From an uncultured Atopobium sp. (lineage in GTDB: Bacteria; Actinomycetota; Coriobacteriia; Coriobacteriales; Atopobiaceae): a DNA stretch of 11,989 bases. Location of the stretch: assembly GCA_916720465.1 (NCBI GenBank), contig CAKARF010000023.1, forward strand, positions 1-11,989, written 5' to 3'. The notes below the pieces were generated by a model. The model saw only the letters and a program-made list of their open reading frames with translations. It was not told the origin of the DNA and made no database searches. Positions 6,574 to 11,989 of this stretch are shown in pieces; position 1 is the first letter of the stretch, and each line of letters starts with the position of its first letter. The translations under genes were made by a program, and so were the position numbers.

Positions 6574-6604
6574 TTGACCGACAAATGGGTATTGTTGTTA
6601 TACA
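6574..6604 (+). promoter_or_regulatory. candidate promoter of hpf-degV
   Basis: TTGACC (6574-6579) is a good -35. A -10 follows as TTATAC (6598-6603, spacer 18) or, one base later, as TATACA with an upstream TG (6596-6597). The start point would be near 6610, giving a leader of about 40 bases. Confidence 0.5.
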
Positions 6605-6625
6605 GACATCAGATAGAAGATGTCT
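6604..6625 (+). promoter_or_regulatory. perfect inverted repeat at the start of the hpf leader
   Basis: AGACATC (6604-6610) and GATGTCT (6619-6625) form a perfect 7-bp stem with the 8-base loop AGATAGAA. It overlaps the predicted transcription start, so it may be an operator dyad. If the start is slightly upstream, it may instead be a 5'-end hairpin that stabilises the mRNA. There is no T-run, so it is not a terminator. Confidence 0.5.
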
Positions 6626-6648
6626 CGTGTATCCGATAGGAGGCTCCC

Positions 6649-7239
6649 ATGGTGGACATCAAGATTTCGGGACGCAAGGTAAGTATTTCTGAGGCTTTGC
6701 GCGCACACGTAGACCAGAAAATCGGTGATGCTCTTAAGGTATTTGACATCACTCCTATGTCTTGCGATGTAGTTCTCAGAGTAGACAAAAACCCTTCAAA
6801 TCCAGATAGAAAGACAGCTGAGGTTACGGTATTTGTTCGTAACAATGTTGTTCGTGTCACCGCCAGCTCTGACGATATGTATGTAGCTATTGATGAAGCG
6901 GCAGAAAAGGTCTCCAGGCAGCTGCGTAAGTACAAGACAAAAGTTGTTGAGCGTCGCCATCATGTAAAGTCTGAGCGCGGAATCGCTCTTACACAAGAAG
7001 ATCTTGCTAATCTCATTGAGATTCCAGCTGAAGACCTTGATGACCAGCTTGTTCGCGAGAAGTACATTGATCTTGAGCCAATGACAGAAGAGGAGGCGCT
7101 TGTCCAAACTGACCTTCTCGGCCATGATTTTTATGTCTTTGTTAATTCTTCCACTGGTTTGACCAATGTCATTTACCATCGTAAAAATGGTGGATACGGA
7201 ATTATCAAACCTAAGATCGAGGAACCAGATGTTCAATAA
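6649..7239 (+). CDS. hpf: long-form ribosome hibernation promoting factor (HPF/RaiA/YfiA family)
   Basis: The 196-residue protein binds the 30S decoding region in slow-growing or starved cells and dimerises ribosomes into inactive 100S particles. The N-terminal S30AE domain (about 1-100) begins MVDIKISGRKVSISEALRAHV and has the expected beta-alpha-beta pattern with basic residues near 86-104. A linker follows (about 105-135). The C-terminal dimerisation domain (about 136-188) carries the characteristic EEALVQTDLLGHDFYVFVNSSTG and YHRKNGGYGIIKP segments, which mark the long form. AGGAGG at 6638-6643 lies five bases before ATG 6649. It overlaps degV by 11 bases and probably shares its transcript. 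The more usual partner secA is not downstream here. Confidence 0.95.
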   Translation: MVDIKISGRKVSISEALRAHVDQKIGDALKVFDITPMSCDVVLRVDKNPSNPDRKTAEVTVFVRNNVVRVTASSDDMYVAIDEAAEKVSRQLRKYKTKVVERRHHVKSERGIALTQEDLANLIEIPAEDLDDQLVREKYIDLEPMTEEEALVQTDLLGHDFYVFVNSSTGLTNVIYHRKNGGYGIIKPKIEEPDVQ

Positions 7240-8257
7240 AAAAGATAAAGCCGAAGAGGAAATCAGCGAGGTCGCCTTTGAAGACCTTGAGCCTACTGAG
7301 CTTTCAGCTGCATATCATAAGCCTAGTAACGTTCGAATCATCATGGACTCCTGCGCAGACTTTGCTCCAGGAATCGCTGAGCAGCTAGGTGTTGATATCA
7401 TCCAGTTCCCGTATGTGGGACTAGATGGAGAGCACTATGACGATGGCTGGAAGAGCATTAGTGCACATGAGTTCTTTGAGGGCATGCGTAAGGATAAAAA
7501 GCTACGCTACACCACCTCTGCAATTACTCCTGGTCATTACCTTGAGGTCTTTGAGCGCGCTGCAAAACAGGGTACACCTACGGTATATCTGTGCTTTACC
7601 TCAGCTCTCTCTTCATCGTTCTATGCAGCTGAGCAAGCAGCAGATATGGTAAGAGAGAAATATCCAGATTTTGAGATTTACGTAGTCGACAATGGTGCGC
7701 CTTCGTCCGCAGCTCAGCTGCTTGGACTTGAGGCAGTTCACCAAGCCAATAAGGGTCTCTCGGCAAAAGAGATTGCCGAGTGGGCAGAAGATGCTCGTAA
7801 CTACATTCATGGCTATTTAACACTTGAGACCTTGGATGCTCTTGCTGCGGGCGGTCGTATTCCTGCAGCTGCAGCAAATATTGGTGGCAAGCTTGATGTA
7901 AAGCCAGAGCTTACCTATGACTCAACAGGAGCTCTTACCGTCAAGACTGTGTGCAGAGGCCGTAAGAAGGCACTCAAGTCTTTGATTCAGGACTTCAGAG
8001 ATAGCTATTCTCATGACACCTCACTTCCTGTCGGCATCATTTCTGCAGACTCACAGAAAGATGCCAATTGGCTAGAGGCTCAGATTCGTAAAGAGAAGGG
8101 CTGCGAGGGACTCACCATTATTCACAGTCAGGTGGGACCAGTCATTGGCGCTCACGTTGGCCCAGGCATGGTAGCTATTGTCTTCTGGGGTACTGACCGC
8201 CGCGAGAAGCTTTCGCTTTCTGACCGAATTGCTAACAGGGTTCGTAAATCTAATTAA
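7229..8257 (+). CDS. DegV family fatty-acid-binding protein
   Basis: The 342-residue protein fits the DegV (FakB-like) fold, whose members bind a fatty acid between two domains; FakB proteins present it to the kinase FakA. Visible family features are VRIIMDSCADF (35-45), the TTSAITPGHY segment (95-104, equivalent to the TSQPS loop), the second Ser-rich site FTSALSSSFYAA (123-134), TLETLDALAAGGRI (198-211) and GPVIGAHVGPGMVAIVFWG (303-321). Residues 1-34 are a charged extension not usual in the family. I chose ATG 7229 because GAGGAA precedes it by about five bases; the frame is open further upstream inside hpf, but that extension has no ribosome binding site or family similarity. No fakA is present in the window, so a kinase partner is unverified. 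Confidence 0.9.
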   Translation: MFNKKDKAEEEISEVAFEDLEPTELSAAYHKPSNVRIIMDSCADFAPGIAEQLGVDIIQFPYVGLDGEHYDDGWKSISAHEFFEGMRKDKKLRYTTSAITPGHYLEVFERAAKQGTPTVYLCFTSALSSSFYAAEQAADMVREKYPDFEIYVVDNGAPSSAAQLLGLEAVHQANKGLSAKEIAEWAEDARNYIHGYLTLETLDALAAGGRIPAAAANIGGKLDVKPELTYDSTGALTVKTVCRGRKKALKSLIQDFRDSYSHDTSLPVGIISADSQKDANWLEAQIRKEKGCEGLTIIHSQVGPVIGAHVGPGMVAIVFWGTDRREKLSLSDRIANRVRKSN

Positions 8258-8270
8258 CGGGTACAAGGTA

Positions 8271-8312
8271 TGGGGTCGCTCTTTGGAGCGGCCCCAGTTT
8301 GTATATTTATTT
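8271..8312 (+). terminator. intrinsic terminator after degV
   Basis: GGGGTCGCTC (8272-8281) pairs with GAGCGGCCCC (8286-8295), ten pairs including one G-U, with loop TTTG; a T-A pair at 8271/8296 extends it. A T-rich tract (8298-8312) follows. This ends the hpf-degV unit. Confidence 0.85.
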
Positions 8313-8332
8313 CAGTCTGAAAGGACTCATAC

Positions 8333-9397
8333 ATGGCACTGAGCAAGAATGCAAAGGTTGCTTTTATTGGAACAGGCATTATGGGCGCTCCTATTGCGGA
8401 GCACCTTATTTCTGCTGGCTATGATGTTACTGTTTACAACAGAACACCAGAGAAAGCGCATAAGCTTGTCTCGTTGGGCGCTCACGCTGCAGAGAGTGTG
8501 GCAGATGCTGCAAAAGACGCTGACGTTGTCTTTACCATGGTTGGTTATCCAACTGATGTTGAAGACGTTTACTTGGCAACAGATGGCCTTATCCGCGTTG
8601 CTAAGAAGGGTGCGTACCTTATTGATCTGACCACTTCTTCATCTCAGCTTGCTCGCGATATTCACGATGCTGCTGAAATTGAGGGAAAGCATGCCTTTGA
8701 CTGTCCAGTTACGGGCGGTCAGAAAGGCGCCCAGGACGGTACTCTTACGCTGATTGTCGGTGCAACTGAGAATGATGTTGAGCCAGTACGCGCTCTTCTC
8801 GAGACCTTCTCGGCAAAGATTTTCTGCATGAGTGGTGCTGGTAAGGGTCAGACCGCAAAGCTTTGTAACCAGGTTTCTCTTGCTTCCTGCATGATTGGCT
8901 ATGCAGACGCAATGGCCTTGGCAGAGCAGGGTGGACTTGACGTTGAGCAGATACTTGAGGTTGTTGCTAGTGGCATGGGTTCTTCTCGCGCACTTAAAGA
9001 GCTTGCTCCTAAGTCGCTTGAGGGAGACTTCCAACCAGGATTTTTGGCTGAGCACTTCCGCAAGGATATTGCGCTTGCTCTTGCTCAGTCTGAGGACCTT
9101 GAGATTACCCTCCCTGGTGCAGAGACCGCCTTTACCTTGTATGACATGCTCTGCCAGATTGGTGGCGCTCGTAAGGGTACTCAGGCAATCTCACTGCTTT
9201 ATGCTGATGAGGCTACGAGCACTGCAGCTGGTCTTGACTGGTCGCTTCTTGAGAGCCAGGAAGATGAGGGTGAGCACGAGTGCTGCTGTGGTCACGACCA
9301 TGAAGATGGTGATCACGAGTGTGAGTGCCATGGTCACGGACATCATCATGACCATGAAGGTCACGAGCACGGTCATGATGGCCACTGCTGCCACTAA
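8333..9397 (+). CDS. beta-hydroxyacid dehydrogenase (3-hydroxyisobutyrate dehydrogenase/tartronate semialdehyde reductase family) with His/Cys-rich tail
   Basis: The 354-residue protein has an N-terminal Rossmann domain with GxGxxG at 13-18 (GTGIMG) and VYNRT at 34-38, which suggests NADP use because Arg follows Asn. The substrate loop DCPVTGGQKGA (123-133) and catalytic Lys 176 in GKGQTAKLCNQ (170-180) follow, then the helical C-terminal domain (about 180-300). The family reduces or oxidises short beta-hydroxy acids; the exact substrate is open. The family usually ends near residue 295-300. Here an added tail (about 308-354) carries 15 His and 7 Cys within the last 40 residues, including CCC (317-319), CEC, HHH (337-339) and a final HCCH, which suggests metal binding. 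AAAGGA (8320-8325) precedes ATG 8333. The terminator upstream implies its own promoter, not clearly seen. Confidence 0.88.
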   Translation: MALSKNAKVAFIGTGIMGAPIAEHLISAGYDVTVYNRTPEKAHKLVSLGAHAAESVADAAKDADVVFTMVGYPTDVEDVYLATDGLIRVAKKGAYLIDLTTSSSQLARDIHDAAEIEGKHAFDCPVTGGQKGAQDGTLTLIVGATENDVEPVRALLETFSAKIFCMSGAGKGQTAKLCNQVSLASCMIGYADAMALAEQGGLDVEQILEVVASGMGSSRALKELAPKSLEGDFQPGFLAEHFRKDIALALAQSEDLEITLPGAETAFTLYDMLCQIGGARKGTQAISLLYADEATSTAAGLDWSLLESQEDEGEHECCCGHDHEDGDHECECHGHGHHHDHEGHEHGHDGHCCH

Positions 9398-9423
9398 GTG
9401 CTAGCCGCAAAGGAACCCCGATT

Positions 9424-10206
9424 ATGAGTGATATTTCTACTCCTCAGAGCTCTATTGCGGTTTTCATCGATTATGAAAATTTGGCACTAGGAACAGGCAA
9501 AAGAAAGCGCAACGGTCATCAAGAGCCAGGCCATCTTCCAGAGATGAAGCTCATTATGGAGAGGCTTGTTGATAAGGGTCGTATTACTGCTAAGCGTGCA
9601 TACTGCGATTGGCAGCGCTTTCCAAATGCTATTACACCCCTGCATGAGCTTGGCATTGAGCTCATTGAGATTCCCGATAGGGCTTATACCGGCAAGAACT
9701 CTGCCGATATTAGACTTGCGGTAGATGCTGTTGAGATGTGTCTTACTAAAGACCACATTGACACATTCGCTGTGCTTTCTGGTGACTCGGACTTCTCGCC
9801 ACTTGTGGCAAAGCTTAAAGAGGCTGGTAAAACGGTCATTGGCGTTGGTATGAAGGAGTCTACCAGCTCGCTTCTTGCTGAGGTTTGTGACGAGTTTATC
9901 TTCTACGAGGATATTTTGAGTTCTGGCAGAATTCCAGACTTTAAAGAGAAGGTACCTGTCGAGAAACACGACTGCTATCAGCTCTTATTTGAGACCATTG
10001 AGTCTTTGGAGCGCGAAAGCGAAACATTTATTTATGCGTCTCGTTTAAAGGAGACTATGCGAAGGAAGCGTCCACAGTTTGCTGAGGCAACTTATGGATA
10101 TCGTTCGTTTACTTCTCTTTTACGTGAAGCATCGAGCCTTGGATTTATTAAAATTCATGAGGATCAAAAAAGCGGCACCGTTGTCGTAGACGGATTTAGA
10201 GAATAA
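9424..10206 (+). CDS. NYN-domain (PIN-like) RNase with C-terminal OST-HTH/LOTUS domain
   Basis: The 260-residue protein has an N-terminal NYN domain (about 10-165, DUF88/LabA-like) with the expected acidic site: Asp 16 in FIDYEN, Asp 95 and Asp 101 in SADIRLAVDA, and Asp 121/123 in LSGDSDFSPL. This is the metal-dependent RNase fold related to PIN domains. The C-terminal part (about 183-258) fits an OST-HTH/LOTUS domain: a YQLLFETIESL helix, a RLKETMRRKRPQF helix, then YGYRSFTSLLREASSLGFIKI and a final beta hairpin. LOTUS domains bind RNA or protein, so this is a probable RNA-processing or decay enzyme; its target is unknown. AAAGGAA upstream lies about nine bases from ATG 9424. It follows the dehydrogenase by 26 bases without a clear terminator and may be cotranscribed. 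Confidence 0.88.
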   Translation: MSDISTPQSSIAVFIDYENLALGTGKRKRNGHQEPGHLPEMKLIMERLVDKGRITAKRAYCDWQRFPNAITPLHELGIELIEIPDRAYTGKNSADIRLAVDAVEMCLTKDHIDTFAVLSGDSDFSPLVAKLKEAGKTVIGVGMKESTSSLLAEVCDEFIFYEDILSSGRIPDFKEKVPVEKHDCYQLLFETIESLERESETFIYASRLKETMRRKRPQFAEATYGYRSFTSLLREASSLGFIKIHEDQKSGTVVVDGFRE

Positions 10207-10234
10207 AGGGTGTTTTAGAGAGGATTTAGGTTTC

Positions 10235-10921
10235 ATGGCAGAAAAGAAAGAAACTGCTCAGAAGCCAAAAAAGGCTTCAACTAAGGCAACCGCAAAAGCG
10301 GGCTCTACAAAGGCGCCAAAAGAAGAAAAGCAACCTGCTAAAAAGGCTACTAAAAAGCCAACTATGGCACAGATGAAAAAAGTGAATGCACTGGTCATTG
10401 CTTTGTCTGATGCTAGTAGGCGCGCTCGTCAAGACGCATCTCATGAGCTTGCGGAGCTAGCCCATATTGCTCCTCTTGCCTTTGAAGAGCACATTGACTC
10501 TCTTATTGATGCGCTGTATAGGCCAGAAGCACAGACTCGTTGGGAAGTGCTTGATGCGCTTGCCAATCTGAGCGCTCACTTTGGTGACCAGGTCTTTAAG
10601 GCATTTGATGCTGCTGAGGCTTCTCTGTTTGACGATGACTCAGCAACGGTGCGTCTCGCAGCATTTTTGTTCCTCTGTCAGTACGGCGCAACTTCTGCAA
10701 AGCATTCTGATGAAGCATGGCCGCTTTTGGATGAGGCGGTTCAGTGTTATCACGGAGATGCTGAGTACCATGACATGCTCCAGGGTCTTCTCGCCTTAGC
10801 ACACGGAACTATTTCTAAGGACGTGAAGAAGGCATTGTCGCAGCGTATGAAGTTTGATGCGGAAAATGCCACTGGATACATTAAGCAGTATTCGGAAGAG
10901 ATTGTTGCAGCTACCAAGTAA
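10235..10921 (+). CDS. HEAT-like helical repeat protein with a histone-like Lys/Ala/Thr-rich N-terminus
   Basis: The 228-residue protein has two parts. Residues 1-49 are low-complexity Lys/Ala/Thr/Pro with 16 lysines, resembling the basic tails of histone H1-like and nucleoid-associated actinobacterial proteins. Residues 50-228 are all-helical. Repeating helix pairs, such as SDASRRARQDASHELAELA, RPEAQTRWEVLDALANLSA and DDSATVRLAAFLFLCQYG, fit HEAT or Armadillo-type repeats. No enzyme motif, signal or membrane segment is visible. A role as a nucleic-acid-associated scaffold is plausible from the basic tail, but it is inference. It follows the NYN-LOTUS gene by 28 bases and may share its transcript. 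A GAGAGGA motif at 10218-10224 is about ten bases from ATG 10235, a long but workable spacing. Confidence 0.7.
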   Translation: MAEKKETAQKPKKASTKATAKAGSTKAPKEEKQPAKKATKKPTMAQMKKVNALVIALSDASRRARQDASHELAELAHIAPLAFEEHIDSLIDALYRPEAQTRWEVLDALANLSAHFGDQVFKAFDAAEASLFDDDSATVRLAAFLFLCQYGATSAKHSDEAWPLLDEAVQCYHGDAEYHDMLQGLLALAHGTISKDVKKALSQRMKFDAENATGYIKQYSEEIVAATK

Positions 10922-10958
10922 TGTGATTTGCTTGTAAACGACTGTGTACAAACGGGGG

Positions 10959-11002
10959 AGTTTACTGGTTGTATGTTTTATGCATGCTAATAAGAGTAAA
11001 CT
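10959..11002. promoter_or_regulatory. inverted repeat and candidate extended -10 upstream of the SurA_N-like gene
   Basis: AGTTTACT (10959-10966) and AGTAAACT (10995-11002) are perfect 8-base inverted repeats 28 bases apart. Between them lies TGCTAATAA (10985-10993), a possible extended -10 element. A further GTAAAC occurs at 10934-10939. The repeats therefore flank the likely promoter, as paired operator half-sites would. The -35 is not clear. Confidence 0.4.
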
Positions 11003-11054
11003 ACAGGTTTGTATTGTGTACGCATAGTTGCATTAAGCGATGAAAGGCAAGGAT

Positions 11055-11903
11055 ATGCCATCTATTGATGTAAAAAAGAACTCAAAGATCTTTATTGGTG
11101 TAGGAGCAGTTGTACTGTTTGCTCTAGGTATTGTCATCGGTCGCTTCCTCCTTGGTGGTGGCGGAGCTACTGGTTCTTTGAACGGTCGCACCACACTTTC
11201 TGAAGGCGAGCTCAACACTCCTATTGCTTCTTATACCTACAATGGTCAGACCAAAGAAGTAACGGCTCGTGAGATTATTGAGAAAACTTCCGGTCTTGAC
11301 GCAGTAAAGCAGTCTGACGGCACCTACGCTGTTCCACCAGCCGATAAGATTATTGGCTATGTTCGCAATGCTCTTGTTGTTGCTGAGGCTCAGAGTAAAG
11401 GTATTACCGTCACTGATGACGAGGTCAACAATTACATGCAGACCAACTTCAAGACTACTGATGTCAGCCAGATTGCTTCTAAATTCAACATCTCCGAAGA
11501 TGCTGCAAAGAAGCAAATTAATGATGCTGTCATTATGAAGAAGTATCGTGATAGCGTTCTGACTACCGCTCTTCCAGATGCTCCACAGCAGCCAACTCCG
11601 CCTGAGGACGGCAACTCCGAGACCACAAGCCAGGAGTACGCTCAATACATCATTGGTCTTGCTGGTGATGAGTGGGATGCTAAGAACAACACTTGGGCTT
11701 CCCAGGACGGTGATTACTACAAGCAGCTCTCTGCTTACTCAATCTCCAACGATTCCGCTTCTTTTGCAGCTGCTCAGACCGCTTATCAGGTTGCAATGAG
11801 CAAGTACTCTGCTGTTGCAAGTAAGGCATCTCAGGAGTGGTCACAGAAGATCAATGAGATTCTTGGTAAGGCATCTATCGCTGTTTACTCTCTTGCTCTC
11901 TAG
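11055..11903 (+). CDS. membrane-anchored extracytoplasmic protein with SurA_N-like (chaperone/foldase) helical domain
   Basis: The 282-residue protein has a short basic N-terminus, one hydrophobic segment (about residues 9-30, ending in a Gly-rich stretch) as anchor, and a mostly helical extracytoplasmic body. The section with TAREIIEKTSG, IIGYVRNALVVAEAQSKGITVTDDEVNNYMQT and ISEDAAKKQINDAVIMKKYRDSVL resembles the N-terminal substrate-binding domain of SurA/PrsA/trigger-factor-type foldases. No parvulin-type isomerase domain is recognisable, so it may be a chaperone-like holdase. A Pro/Glu/Ser linker (about 180-197) separates a C-terminal helical part. I chose ATG 11055: AAAGG at 11043-11047 precedes it by seven bases, whereas the in-frame ATG at 11040 has no ribosome binding site. 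No lipobox or LPXTG signal is present. Confidence 0.65.
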   Translation: MPSIDVKKNSKIFIGVGAVVLFALGIVIGRFLLGGGGATGSLNGRTTLSEGELNTPIASYTYNGQTKEVTAREIIEKTSGLDAVKQSDGTYAVPPADKIIGYVRNALVVAEAQSKGITVTDDEVNNYMQTNFKTTDVSQIASKFNISEDAAKKQINDAVIMKKYRDSVLTTALPDAPQQPTPPEDGNSETTSQEYAQYIIGLAGDEWDAKNNTWASQDGDYYKQLSAYSISNDSASFAAAQTAYQVAMSKYSAVASKASQEWSQKINEILGKASIAVYSLAL

Positions 11904-11916
11904 GATCTGAAAAGCA

Positions 11917-11989
11917 ATGAAAGTTGCTATTAGTGCTTGTTTACTTGGCCTCCCCGTCAGATATGACGGAGGGGCCAAGCCTGTTTCTG
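11917..11989 (+). CDS. DUF523 family protein (partial, N-terminal 24 codons)
   Basis: The first 24 codons, cut by the window edge, read MKVAISACLLGLPVRYDGGAK and on. The motif SACLLGxxxRYDGG is the hallmark N-terminus of DUF523, small cytosolic proteins of unknown function with conserved cysteines. AGGAT at 11902-11906, overlapping the end of the previous gene, lies ten bases before ATG 11917. The 13-base gap to the upstream stop suggests cotranscription. A strong hairpin lies inside these first codons. Confidence 0.8.
   Translation, partial: MKVAISACLLGLPVRYDGGAKPVS
11944..11979 (+). promoter_or_regulatory. very stable hairpin inside the 5' coding end of the DUF523 gene
   Basis: The arms CTTGGCCTCCCCGTCA (11944-11959) and TGACGGAGGGGCCAAG (11964-11979) pair over 16 positions with loop GATA: 14 Watson-Crick pairs, one G-U and one C-A mismatch. 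No clear T-run follows before the window ends (CCTGTTTCTG), so termination is uncertain. It begins 27 bases after the first base of the start codon, where it could attenuate transcription or slow translation. Confidence 0.55.

Noticed and set aside
7166..7228. Upstream extension of degV inside hpf
   Set aside because: No ribosome binding site; the extension is the +1-shifted reading of the conserved hpf C-terminus.
9285..9390. Repetitive GGTCACGA-like DNA as a CRISPR or tandem repeat array
   Set aside because: Irregular unit lengths and in-frame coding for a His-rich tail; no spacers.
9191..9410. Met/Val/Thr-rich and His-rich minus-strand frames under the dehydrogenase tail
   Set aside because: They are the antisense reading of a repetitive His/Cys-coding stretch.

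Overview
The window looks like a chromosomal segment of a low-to-mid GC actinobacterium, most probably a member of the Coriobacteriia close to Atopobium/Lancefieldella. This rests on gene content and order (comF, then hpf/raiA and degV; a fused two-domain ECF ATPase; a NYN-LOTUS protein; a Lys/Ala-rich HEAT-like protein) and on an estimated GC near 45 %. It is an inference, since no rRNA or other phylogenetic marker is present. Almost all genes are on the + strand. No insertion sequence, phage gene, tRNA, rRNA or CRISPR array is visible.

Region 1 (1-4418) is a vitamin or micronutrient uptake locus of the ECF type. A membrane-anchored DUF4430 (transcobalamin-like) protein, EcfT and a fused double-ATPase EcfA form a tightly overlapping operon. 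A small acidic gene of unknown function with a His-rich segment lies on the opposite strand and converges on ecfA, with four bases between the stop codons. Divergent from it is an ECF S component with its own upstream region, which contains a short inverted repeat. The DUF4430 neighbour hints at a cobalamin-like ligand, but the substrate cannot be proved from this sequence.

Region 2 (4419-8312) carries comF, then a 315-base stretch without a convincing gene, then an orphan solute-binding lipoprotein, long-form HPF (RaiA/YfiA family) and DegV, ending at a strong intrinsic terminator. The 315-base stretch folds by eye into an elaborate RNA of about 257 nt: a 10-bp helix closes its two ends, an inner 7-bp helix encloses two arms, there is a UNCG-capped hairpin, and a -10 box lies exactly seven bases before the first paired base. 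Its place between comF and hpf/raiA is the classical location of the raiA-motif noncoding RNA, and I call it a candidate member. The inserted lipoprotein gene and the lack of a terminator before its ribosome binding site are unusual.

Region 3 (8333-11989) holds a beta-hydroxyacid dehydrogenase with a long His/Cys-rich C-terminal tail, a NYN-domain RNase with a LOTUS/OST-HTH domain, a Lys/Ala-rich HEAT-like protein, a membrane-anchored SurA_N-like protein and the first 24 codons of a DUF523 gene. The start of the DUF523 gene coincides with a very strong hairpin.

Items most worth a second look are the structured RNA, the His/Cys tail on the dehydrogenase, the hairpins at the starts of comF, hpf and the DUF523 gene, and the GC-rich patch inside ecfA.
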